5,231 nucleotides of DNA from contig DXJA01000213.1 in the NCBI GenBank assembly GCA_019056875.1, forward strand, positions 1 through 5,231, written 5' to 3'. Position 1 is the stretch's first letter; each line of letters starts with the position of its first letter. This stretch comes from Candidatus Jordarchaeum madagascarense (GTDB lineage: Archaea > Asgardarchaeota > Jordiarchaeia > Jordiarchaeales > Jordiarchaeaceae). Positions 1 through 4,569 of the stretch are shown here, in pieces. The notes under the pieces were generated by a model. It did not search any database. It saw only the letters and a list, made by a program, of their open reading frames with translations, and had not been told where the DNA came from. The position numbers and the translations under genes were made by a program.

Positions 1-263
1 CATTTAATCAACCATTCCCCGGTCTCTCTGGTAACTTCCCGACCCTTCTCAACGGGATTGTACGGAATCTTACCCACACGCTCACGCAGCTCATCGTCAA
101 AATCCAGCGAAGGAAACTCCTGCTTCAGCTCACTCCTGATTTCCTCGACCTTAGAATACGCTGAAAATTGCCTCTCAATCCTTCTAAGTCTCATCTCAAC
201 CCTAACAAGCTCTCTTCTAAGCTCCAGAATCTCCTTCCTTATATTATCTATCGTCGCTTCCAT
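1..263 (-). CDS. Partial coiled-coil protein of unknown function, downstream of an AbrB antitoxin
   Basis: I do not recognise this protein. The reverse strand is open from an ATG at 263 to the window edge (87 codons, no stop), so the C-terminus is missing. Residues about 5-55 are rich in Glu, Arg, Lys and Leu with heptad-like spacing (for example RKEILELRRELVRVEMRLRR), which suggests a helical coiled coil. The tail after residue 55 is polar and includes the motif GKIPYNP. It starts 10 bases after the stop of the AbrB gene at 274-498 on the same strand, so the two are probably one operon. No PIN motif (an N-terminal hydrophobic-D-T/S-hydrophobic run) is visible, so it is not an ordinary VapC. 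The start is uncertain: the purine run AAAGGG lies only one base before the ATG, and GAGGGG lies further upstream. It could be an accessory or unusual toxin partner, or unrelated to the antitoxin. Confidence 0.55.
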   Translation of the reverse strand, partial: MEATIDNIRKEILELRRELVRVEMRLRRIERQFSAYSKVEEIRSELKQEFPSLDFDDELRERVGKIPYNPVEKGREVTRETGEWLIK

Positions 264-273
264 ACCCTTTAAT

Positions 274-498
274 TTACCCCTCATCCCTTCTGAGTGCAAA
301 ATCCTCACCCGCCTCTTCAAGCTCATCGATGCTCCAAGGGATTTTAACTGAACCCTTCAGTTTTAACGGGTCTGGGAGAGGAATCAGCCTAATGGAGTCT
401 TCTTCTAGGAAGACTAAGAATTTTGTGGCTTTAATCTTAGACCTAATCTCGACTGGAAGCGTTAACCTTCCCCTTGAGCCTAACTTTACAACCGTCAT
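274..498 (-). CDS. AbrB/SpoVT-type VapB antitoxin
   Basis: A 74-residue protein. Residues 1-45 match the swapped-hairpin AbrB DNA-binding domain: the run VVKLGSRGRLTLPVEIR is the usual N-terminal beta hairpin, followed by a hydrophobic strand pair (KFLVFLEEDSIRLIPL). Residues 48-74 (LKGSVKIPWSIDELEEAG and following) look like the toxin-binding tail of archaeal VapB antitoxins. Such proteins normally neutralise a PIN ribonuclease and autorepress their operon as dimers. The ATG start is the first in frame and is preceded by a short purine-rich stretch (GTGGGA). The next gene, 10 bases downstream, is coiled-coil and not a PIN toxin, so the partner is uncertain: that protein, something beyond the left edge, or none. 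The family call is firm; the function as an antitoxin is inferred from the family. Confidence 0.82.
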   Translation of the reverse strand: MTVVKLGSRGRLTLPVEIRSKIKATKFLVFLEEDSIRLIPLPDPLKLKGSVKIPWSIDELEEAGEDFALRRDEG

Positions 499-530
499 AT
501 TCCCACAAAAATAATTAATGTACCAACAAT

Positions 531-541
531 CTTAAAAAATT
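531..541 (-). promoter_or_regulatory. Possible TATA box of the AbrB antitoxin operon
   Basis: Read on the minus strand this is AATTTTTTAAG, about 36 bases before the ATG at 498. A TATA-like element there would place transcription start some 10 bases before the ATG. A similar TTTAAG core stands about 38 bases before the antitoxin gene that starts at 1311, which mildly supports both. Nothing beyond position and composition supports it. Confidence 0.35.
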
Positions 542-657
542 CTCCCAAAGGAATGTTTAAAGGGCAAAAATGCTTCTTCAAACTGTTGAACTGGTTCTGT
601 GTTCCCCCGAGAAAGAGATAAAAATCAACGATGGAAAGAGGATTCAAATATGAGGTG

Positions 658-1139
658 TTAATCCCATTTTACTGTTTCTTTTAAGAATGCTCCAGGTGTT
701 GAAGCTAGTTTCTTTTTCTCTGCCAGGTTCACAGTATCTACGAAATCCGAGTCTCTGGAAATGATATAGTTTATCTTCCTCATCCTTGAAATTGCGAAAT
801 AGATGCTGTTGAAAGAGTCAGTGTGAAGACTGTTTGAAGACTATAAGCAGATATCCCGTCTGCTTCGGTTGGTATTAGTACGCTGAAGTTAGGTATCCCC
901 CTTATTCTGCCTATCGTGGATATTATCCTTTCGTCTTTCCATTTCTTTTTACGTCTTAGGACGAAAATTATTTCCATAAGGTTTATGATTGAGGTGCAGC
1001 CATTTAGTTCTCCCGCTTCGATCTTCTTGAGGATTTTGTAGGGATCTTTCCAGAGTTCTTCTCCCGTGTTTGGATCAATTTCCTTTGCGAGCCAATTTAT
1101 CAGTACGTCAGTATCGAAGAAGACGCTAATATTTGCCAT
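658..1139 (-). pseudogene. PIN-domain VapC toxin, frameshifted by an 11-bp tandem duplication
   Basis: The family is a metal-dependent PIN ribonuclease, the toxin of a VapBC pair. The reading frame from the ATG at 1139 is normal up to codon 100 (the motif GISAYS), then enters a tandem duplication at 821-842, loses frame and stops at 780. Removing one 11-bp copy restores a continuous 156-residue protein ending at the TAA at 658-660, a normal PIN length. In the restored protein the acidic residues fall in the usual places: D9 (FFDTDVL), E56 (NLMEI), D104 (HTDSFNSIYFAI) and D126/D128 (ISRDSDF). As it stands the product is 119 residues and lacks the last two catalytic positions, so it should be inactive. 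The start overlaps the upstream antitoxin gene by 14 bases, as in coupled TA operons. There is no other visible damage, so the lesion looks recent, or it could be a reversible phase switch or a sequencing error. Confidence 0.9.
821..842. repeat. 11-bp tandem duplication inside the PIN toxin gene
   Basis: On the plus strand GTGTGAAGACT (821-831) is followed directly by GTTTGAAGACT (832-842), 10 of 11 bases identical. Eleven is not a multiple of three, so the insertion shifts the frame. Deleting one unit joins the N-terminal PIN frame exactly to the frame that encodes the C-terminal PIN motifs. This is the signature of replication slippage or microhomology-driven duplication. Confidence 0.9.
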
Positions 1140-1311
1140 ACCCCGACTCTCTCAACTTCTTTAAGTACGTTGTACTCGTAGTTTTCTCTGGAACCGCCTC
1201 TTCAAAAGCTCCTAGTAACTCATCAACAACACTTTTATCGGTATCCTTCGCCTCGACCTCGTACCCCATGCTTTTAATGAATTCAACTATGTCCTTTAAT
1301 TCAACAGGCAT
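1126..1311 (-). CDS. Small VapB-like antitoxin paired with the frameshifted PIN gene
   Basis: A 61-residue acidic protein beginning MPVELKDIVEFIKSMGYEVE and ending in TTYLKKLRESGYGKY. It has no recognisable AbrB, ribbon-helix-helix or UPF0175 signature, so the antitoxin call rests on context and size: it lies just upstream of a PIN gene and overlaps it by 14 bases. The C-terminal segment, a basic/aromatic helix, resembles toxin-binding tails of archaeal antitoxins. A GTG three codons upstream (1320) is an alternative start, but that GTG is part of the Shine-Dalgarno sequence GGGTGA, which sits five bases before the ATG at 1311, so I prefer the ATG. The frame is intact although its toxin is broken, as expected when toxin loss comes first. 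Confidence 0.72.
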   Translation of the reverse strand: MPVELKDIVEFIKSMGYEVEAKDTDKSVVDELLGAFEEAVPEKTTSTTYLKKLRESGYGKY

Positions 1312-1316
1312 GATAC

Positions 1317-1322
1317 TCACCC
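1317..1322 (-). promoter_or_regulatory. Shine-Dalgarno GGGTGA deciding the ATG start at 1311
   Basis: On the minus strand GGGTGA ends five bases before the ATG at 1311. It matches the archaeal anti-Shine-Dalgarno well and overlaps the alternative GTG start at 1320, which argues against that start. Confidence 0.65.
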
Positions 1323-1344
1323 AAATTATTATTACCGTACCATC

Positions 1345-1356
1345 CTCTTAAACATT
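1345..1356 (-). promoter_or_regulatory. Possible TATA box of the 1311-658 antitoxin/toxin operon
   Basis: The minus-strand sequence AATGTTTAAGAG lies about 38 bases before the ATG at 1311, which would give a transcript with a short leader containing the GGGTGA ribosome site. The assignment rests on position and AT-rich core only. Confidence 0.4.
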
Positions 1357-1631
1357 CACTCTCACAATCGATTCAGAAGGAAAGAAACCTTCTCTTTCTC
1401 CAACATCAGAACCAAAAGAATCGCCGGAATGGGAGCCGCATAAAAAGTAGAGCACCACAAACGAAAACAAAAACAAACATCATAAGAAAATCACTAATAA
1501 CAAAAATCACAAAAACATGAAAATAAAGCGCCAAGCAAAACAAAAACACTCTTTATAATGTTCGAGCAAAATTCCTCAAAAGAAGCCTTTTATAAGATTC
1601 TAAATCTTAAAATAAGTAAAAAAATATAACC
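1357..1631. other. Gene-free AT-rich block with strong A/C strand bias
   Basis: No convincing gene lies here. From about 1440 to 1545 the plus strand is nearly all A and C with very few T or G, an unusual strand asymmetry. On the minus strand this gives a 47-residue, very hydrophobic reading frame (GTG at 1549 to TGA at 1406, Phe/Val/Leu-rich). That may be a by-product of the composition and has no ribosome site. Bases 1593-1609 form a perfect 7-bp inverted repeat (TAAGATT, loop CTA, AATCTTA). TATA-like sequences near 1587-1596 and 1620-1628 face repeat R1, so the block could be a CRISPR-leader-like or promoter segment. Confidence 0.4.
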
Positions 1632-1668
1632 CTTTCAAAAGAAGTTCCTCAGTAACGAGAATTGAAAG
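1632..1668 (+). repeat. Solo CRISPR-like repeat R1 (37 bases)
   Basis: The sequence starts CTTTCAAAAGAAGTTCCTC, has the centre AGTAAC and ends GAGAATTGAAAG. It matches R2 (3614) at 33 of 37 positions. The last eight bases, ATTGAAAG, are the classic 3' end of archaeal CRISPR repeats, which becomes the crRNA 5' handle. The inner stem TCCTC/GAGAA pairs at four of five positions around AGTAAC. The two ends form a perfect 7-bp inverted repeat, CTTTCAA/TTGAAAG. No second copy lies within spacer distance. Confidence 0.75.
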
Positions 1669-1760
1669 AGGAATGTAGCCTGAGTGGTGCTTATGTGAAC
1701 CCAGAGTTGTCAAAGAAGCTTTTTTCAGCACTTCAACAGCAAAGGCTTAAATCAATATAA
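1656..1760 (+). pseudogene. Possible tail of a lost gene fused to repeat R1
   Basis: Starting inside R1 just after an in-frame TAA (1653-1655), the plus strand reads RELKEECSLSGAYVNPELSK, then KLFSALQQQRLKSI and a stop at 1758-1760. The composition is protein-like and low in rare residues, but there is no good start: only a TTG at 1662 within the repeat or a GTG at 1695, neither with a ribosome site. I do not recognise the family. It may be the 3' remnant of a gene cut off at the repeat, or a chance open frame of 34 codons. Confidence 0.25.
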
Positions 1761-1763
1761 ATA
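1746..1763 (+). promoter_or_regulatory. TATA-box region of the UPF0175-DUF3368 operon
   Basis: The stretch CTTAAATCAATATAAATA holds two overlapping TATA-like cores. The second (ATATAAATA, centre about 1759) is about 34 bases before the ATG at 1793, which predicts a start of transcription near 1785 and an almost leaderless mRNA. This fits the lack of a clear Shine-Dalgarno before that ATG. Confidence 0.5.
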
Positions 1764-1792
1764 CAAGAATAAATAGCTACGAGTTGAGTTGT

Positions 1793-2077
1793 ATGGCGTG
1801 GGTTTTAGATGAGTTGAAAAAGATGGGCGAGATTCAACCCGAAGTTATAAACAGGCTCATCAGCGAGATTCGGAGTAGCAGCCCTGAAGTATACAAGTCT
1901 TTAGTCATTGGAGCATACGTTGACAGAAAGATAAACCTGAGCAAGGCCGCCGAGTTACTCGGGATAACCAGAATCGAACTCCAGAACGAGCTGAAAGAAA
2001 AGGGTATACCTATAAGGGCACCATCAAAAGAAGACGTCACGGCTGAAGCAGAGGCAGTGAAACGATGGGAAGATTAA
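1793..2077 (+). CDS. UPF0175 family antitoxin (HTH)
   Basis: A 94-residue protein. The diagnostic part is residues 42-75: YVDRKINLSKAAELLGITRI and the following ELQNELKEKGIPI, the UPF0175 helix-turn-helix in which the AAELLGI helix and the GIP segment are conserved. UPF0175 proteins are antitoxins or transcription regulators encoded next to DUF3368 PIN-like toxins, exactly the arrangement here. The N-terminal 40 residues are helical and the last 15 acidic residues probably contact the toxin. A TTG nine bases upstream (1784) is an alternative start giving 97 residues; I prefer the ATG because neither has a strong ribosome site and ATG is the better initiator. The 3' end overlaps the toxin gene by 13 bases, so translation is probably coupled. 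Confidence 0.85.
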   Translation: MAWVLDELKKMGEIQPEVINRLISEIRSSSPEVYKSLVIGAYVDRKINLSKAAELLGITRIELQNELKEKGIPIRAPSKEDVTAEAEAVKRWED

Positions 2078-2538
2078 TTGCAAATGCCACGGTTCTTTCA
2101 AATTTTATAATTATCAAAAGATTGGACATACTCCTAAAAGCCGCAGTCAAACTGTGCACCACTCGCGAGGTTATTGAAGAAATGAAATTTTGTATAGAAA
2201 GAGGGGTTATACCAGACGCAGAGTTTAGTCGAATAGAAGTTTTGGAAATGAGTTCAGGAGAAAGAGAGATTTTCTACAAACTTGCTGAAAAATTAGGAGG
2301 AGGAGAATCCTCTTGCATCGCCATTGCGAAGACCAGAGGGTTCAAAATACTCACCGATGATCTGGACGCAAGAAGACACGCTCAAAAGTTCGGCGTCCCA
2401 GTATCGGGCACAATTGGTGTATTAGTTTTATCCGTGGGCAAAAAAATTATTTCAAGAGAGCAGGGGAATTATTTGCTCTCAGAAATGATAAGGAAGGGAT
2501 TTTATTCCCCAATTGAAAGCCTTGATGAAGTTCTGTAG
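2065..2538 (+). CDS. DUF3368 PIN-like toxin, partner of the UPF0175 antitoxin
   Basis: A 157-residue protein of full family length, predicted to be a PIN-fold ribonuclease toxin held inactive by the UPF0175 protein encoded just upstream (13-base overlap). Visible motifs in order are IANATVLSNF (residues 5-14), TREVIEEM (33-40, second acidic site at E38/E39), GGGESSCIAIAK (78-89, E81) and ILTDDLDARRHAQKFG (95-110, D98/D99), then the SGTIGVL helix typical of DUF3368. The first catalytic Asp of canonical PIN domains is Asn7 here. An N at this place occurs in some PIN-like families, but it may lower or change metal binding. There is no frame damage. Initiation probably depends on the upstream gene because the ribosome site is weak (GAGG about 14 bases upstream). 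Confidence 0.87.
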   Translation: MGRLIANATVLSNFIIIKRLDILLKAAVKLCTTREVIEEMKFCIERGVIPDAEFSRIEVLEMSSGEREIFYKLAEKLGGGESSCIAIAKTRGFKILTDDLDARRHAQKFGVPVSGTIGVLVLSVGKKIISREQGNYLLSEMIRKGFYSPIESLDEVL

Positions 2539-2904
2539 CATTCAAGACCAGCGAATTAAGCTCCTTCAGAAACCAAGTGTTACAAAACCCTACAATCACC
2601 TTAAGCCACAATCCTCTTTCTTCTTTTTTAGCCAACAAAAATTTACGGTTTCTGTGCCCGGTTTGGAGAACAGAAGAATCGCATCTCAGCTTCCGTAATA
2701 TTTCCCAAGCGTTAAAAGCTTCTAAACAAACATTCAATAAAAGTTAAGAAAGTTATCCTTTGAAGTTAAAACCAGCTCAGCAGAAATAGTGAAGAAAAAC
2801 TAGATTTTCATAGATAGACTAAATCAACACTTCCACTTGATTACCGTGAGAATAATAAAGATGTACTCGTCCCTTCTCAGATAAGGTGGACTGCAGACAC
2901 ACAG
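2539..2904. other. Gene-free interval after the DUF3368 gene
   Basis: I see no supported gene here. It holds a pyrimidine-rich run (2614-2629) that may terminate the toxin operon. From 2818 onward there is an open frame in phase with the unknown gene at 2905 but without ATG, GTG or TTG, as if the start of that gene were missing. A reverse-strand open frame at 2447-2737 overlaps the toxin gene and looks like a shadow. Confidence 0.5.
2614..2629 (+). terminator. Possible T-rich terminator of the UPF0175-DUF3368 operon
   Basis: The sequence CTCTTTCTTCTTTTTT lies about 75 bases after the toxin stop. Archaeal RNA polymerase terminates at T-rich tracts on the non-template strand without needing a hairpin. 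This is composition evidence only. Confidence 0.3.
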
Positions 2905-3303
2905 GTGAATGATGTGACGAGAAAGCAGTTAAAAAAACGGGAAGAAGACCAATTTTCAGGTTCATCCACACTCGACTCCCTTGAATCAATGTTTCCAGAG
3001 AAAAAGAATTGGGAACCAGTCTGGGAGGATATCCAAAACTTATGCCTACCAAGCAGCGATTACGAACTCGTGAACTTTGACGGAGAAACTCTCACACTCA
3101 AAGCCAAAAACGAACAAGCACTCACCACCAGATACGCACTAGCCAATATTCTCGGCAGATTGTTGTACAGCAAAGGAGTGCTTGTCCTGAAGTTCAAACC
3201 TCTAGAAGGTCTAAACGAAACCCCAACCAACGAGATAGAGTTCCTCATAAAGTACCCCAGCGAAACCACTTCGGGGAAAATAAAAATAATAAAAGGCTGG
3301 TAA
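2905..3303 (+). CDS. Hypothetical protein, possibly the C-terminal remnant of a longer one
   Basis: I do not recognise this 132-residue protein. From the GTG at 2905, residues 1-30 are charged and polar, residues 31-50 are acidic and aromatic (FPEKKNWEPVWEDIQNL), residues 55-68 form a beta-like stretch (YELVNFDGETLTLKAK), residues 73-90 a helix (ALTTRYALANILGRLLYSKG) and 91-98 another strand (VLVLKFKP). This W-helix, GETLTL strand, helix, strand order is loosely like the KH-like end domains of DnaX or DnaA, but I do not claim homology. No ribosome site stands at a proper distance from the GTG; GGTGG is about 15 bases away. The frame stays open back to 2818, encoding about 29 more residues with no start codon, so a longer parent gene may have lost its 5' part. 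It has no signal peptide or membrane segment. Confidence 0.45.
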   Translation: MNDVTRKQLKKREEDQFSGSSTLDSLESMFPEKKNWEPVWEDIQNLCLPSSDYELVNFDGETLTLKAKNEQALTTRYALANILGRLLYSKGVLVLKFKPLEGLNETPTNEIEFLIKYPSETTSGKIKIIKGW

Positions 3304-3613
3304 TTCTTTCTTCCTTTTCAGGTAGAAACACATCTAGACTTTAGCTCAGATATCAACGCAAGATTCGTCAGAATACAAACATAGCTGTAATAAGCATCTC
3401 TAAAAGAGACTTTCAATCCTCATCTATAAGGAAAACACCCAAATGAGTGGCTCGTTTTACCATATTATATATTGTAGCATTTTCTCGTTACCTAGTCTTT
3501 TTCATAGTAATTTGAAGAAATTTTTCTCCAAATCCTCATAATGACTTCAATTTCGAGGTACTTCAAATCCTTTATCGAGCTTATACCAATTTTTTACTTC
3601 TTCCATAGAAAAC
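3304..3613. other. Gene-free AT-rich interval before repeat R2
   Basis: No credible gene. Short open frames occur (for example minus-strand readings of 20-35 codons between about 3495 and 3605), but none has a start plus ribosome site. The interval contains a degenerate reverse copy of the CRISPR-like repeat at 3410-3436 and a pyrimidine-rich run just after the 3303 stop (3304-3318) that may terminate the preceding gene. Confidence 0.45.
3410..3436 (-). repeat. Degenerate, inverted copy of the CRISPR-like repeat
   Basis: The plus strand reads CTTTCAATCCTC followed by ATCTATAAGGAA, that is, the reverse complement of the repeat's handle end. The first 12 bases are identical to the reverse complement of the repeat consensus (with terminal G), and 19 of the first 24 positions agree. 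The TCCT/AGGA stem is kept while the loop differs. A 12-base match is unlikely by chance in 5 kb, but the copy is clearly eroded. Confidence 0.4.
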
Positions 3614-3650
3614 CTTGCAAAAGTAGTTCCTCAGTAACGAGGATTGAAAC
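3614..3650 (+). repeat. Solo CRISPR-like repeat R2 (37 bases)
   Basis: It starts CTTGCAAAAGTAGTTCCTC, continues through AGTAAC and ends GAGGATTGAAAC. It is identical to R3 (4570) at 34 of 37 positions. The inner stem TCCTC/GAGGA is a perfect 5-bp pair around the loop AGTAAC. The handle end is ATTGAAAC, also common in CRISPR repeats. It stands alone about 115 bases before the VapBC gene pair that starts at 3767. Confidence 0.78.
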
Positions 3651-3727
3651 CCGAGATGTTTATTTGTTCTCCATCTACCCATCAGCACACTCAATAGAAA
3701 TTACGGAGTAGCATCATCTTCCGAAAA

Positions 3728-3737
3728 GTATATATTT
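3728..3737 (+). promoter_or_regulatory. TATA box of the intact VapBC operon
   Basis: AGTATATATT stands about 35 bases before the ATG at 3767 and is preceded by the purine-rich CCGAAA, a plausible BRE. The predicted transcript starts near 3757, leaving room for the GGTGA ribosome site. It is the clearest TATA box in the window. Confidence 0.6.
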
Positions 3738-3757
3738 CCAGAAAATAATTTTTTTCC

Positions 3758-3762
3758 GGTGA
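3758..3762 (+). promoter_or_regulatory. Shine-Dalgarno GGTGA of the VapB gene at 3767
   Basis: GGTGA ends four bases before the ATG at 3767, a standard archaeal ribosome binding site that supports this start. Confidence 0.65.
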
Positions 3763-3766
3763 CTCT

Positions 3767-4018
3767 ATGAGTGAAGATTACACTTGGATTTTAAGGGTTG
3801 GAAGCAAAGGGGAAATATACCTGAAAAAGGCAGTTCAGGAGTACATGGGCATAAAACCAGGAGATAACGTAGTTGCTCTGGGTAAAAAGGGGTTTCTTGT
3901 TCTTGCGAAAAAGACTGATGCGTTAGATCTCTTGGACGAGAAACTAGTAGTCAGGGTGACCCCTGAGGAGCTGGAATCTCTAAGAAAAGAGCTATCCGAG
4001 AAAATGATTATCCGATGA
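3767..4018 (+). CDS. vapB: AbrB-type VapB antitoxin
   Basis: An 83-residue protein. Residues 8-48 form an AbrB swapped-hairpin domain: ILRVGSKGEIYLKKAVQEYM, then GIKPGDNVVALGKKGFLVL, with the Gly-Ser-Lys-Gly turn, the GIKPGD loop and the final hydrophobic strand in the usual order. Residues 50-83 (KTDALDLLDEKLVVRVTPEE and on) are a charged helical tail suited to wrapping a toxin. It should bind DNA as a dimer, autorepress the operon and neutralise the PIN protein encoded 15 bases downstream. The start is supported by GGTGA four bases upstream and by a TATA box at 3728. It belongs to the same broad family as the protein encoded at 274-498 but is clearly diverged from it. Confidence 0.86.
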   Translation: MSEDYTWILRVGSKGEIYLKKAVQEYMGIKPGDNVVALGKKGFLVLAKKTDALDLLDEKLVVRVTPEELESLRKELSEKMIIR

Positions 4019-4020
4019 AC

Positions 4021-4026
4021 GGGGGA
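4021..4026 (+). promoter_or_regulatory. Shine-Dalgarno GGGGGA supporting the GTG start at 4034
   Basis: GGGGGAG stands seven bases before the GTG at 4034. The nearby ATG at 4032 is in another frame and stops after six codons, so the ribosome site and frame together support the GTG start. Confidence 0.6.
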
Positions 4027-4033
4027 GTTTCAT

Positions 4034-4492
4034 GTGGAGAAAATATTCCTAGACACTACTTTTGTTCTGCCATTCTTTGGAATCGACCTAGAAATCAAAG
4101 GATACACCCCAAAAGTTTTCAAAAACATCCTGAGCGATTTTAAGAGTGTTCACGTCAGTTTCCTCTCTATATACGAAGCAAAAGCAAAAATTACAAGAAT
4201 GTATAAAAACAAAAAAATCAGTTACGAAACAATGGAAAGCTTCTGGCCCAAACTGAAAATCCTCCTCGAGAGCGAACGCTTCAAATTTCACATCTACGAT
4301 GAACAAACAGACCGGAATTACAATCTTATTTCAAACACCTACCCACTTGACGCTTTCGACACACTTATCCTCGCGAGTGCCATGGATGTCGGCGCTCTAC
4401 TTACAGAGGACACAGACATGTTATCGATCCGAGACAAACTCAGAACCAGAATACAAATACTAAACTGGCAGAATTTACAAAGTGGAGCATAA
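4034..4492 (+). CDS. vapC: PIN-domain VapC ribonuclease toxin
   Basis: A 152-residue, full-length PIN domain protein. The motifs are KIFLDTTFVLPFFG (D7), the helix SFLSIYEAKAKI (E48), PLDAFDTLILASAMD (D106 and D109) and ALLTEDTDML (D126, D128). These are the four acidic positions that bind Mg or Mn in VapC toxins, which cut tRNA, rRNA or mRNA; the target cannot be told from sequence. The first helical insert (residues 17-40) is longer than in minimal PIN proteins. Start is GTG, with a GGGGGA ribosome site, 15 bases after the VapB stop, so the pair is a standard operon with antitoxin first. All catalytic residues are present and there is no frame damage, so this is probably an active module. 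Confidence 0.88.
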   Translation: MEKIFLDTTFVLPFFGIDLEIKGYTPKVFKNILSDFKSVHVSFLSIYEAKAKITRMYKNKKISYETMESFWPKLKILLESERFKFHIYDEQTDRNYNLISNTYPLDAFDTLILASAMDVGALLTEDTDMLSIRDKLRTRIQILNWQNLQSGA

Positions 4493-4526
4493 AATTATCC
4501 ACATGTCTAAAAAGTAAAAAAAGGAA

Positions 4527-4536
4527 TTTTTATTTC
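4527..4536 (+). terminator. Possible T-rich terminator after the VapBC operon
   Basis: TTTTTATTTC follows an A-run (AAAAAAAGGAA) some 35 bases after the VapC stop. T-rich tracts suffice for archaeal termination; the adjoining A and T runs could also form a weak hairpin. Confidence 0.3.
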
Positions 4537-4569
4537 ACCGCAAGATTCCCTCGATAATGTAGCTAAATC

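Noticed and set aside
570..653. Plus-strand 27-residue reading frame (ATG at 570 to TGA at 651-653)
   Set aside because: It has a protein-like reading and an AT-rich upstream stretch, but no ribosome site and no recognisable family, and frames this short arise easily by chance.
1205..1225. CTCCTAGTAACTCATC resembles the repeat centre
   Set aside because: It lies inside the antitoxin coding sequence, lacks the stem and the ATTGAAAG end, and is explained by coding.
1593..1609. Perfect 7-bp inverted repeat in the AT-rich block
   Set aside because: It could be an operator or a small hairpin, but such short AT-only palindromes are common by chance and it is not near a start codon.
2447..2737. 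Minus-strand 96-residue open frame
   Set aside because: It overlaps the end of the DUF3368 gene and has no recognisable motif; it is most likely a shadow frame.
3337..3351. Near match to the R3-R4 spacer start (CTTTAGCTCAG against CTTTAGTTCAG)
   Set aside because: Ten of eleven bases only, with no extension; matches of this size are expected by chance between a 34-base spacer and a 5-kb window.
3482..3505. Possible further reverse repeat copy (TTCTCGTTAC)
   Set aside because: Only ten bases match and the rest does not align without gaps; a ten-base match is expected nearly by chance in this window.
3495..3602. Minus-strand short readings such as a frame starting MEEVKNWYKLDKGFEV
   Set aside because: The frame stops after 19 codons, and the neighbouring longer frame has no upstream start because of an immediate TAA; neither has a ribosome site or recognisable family.
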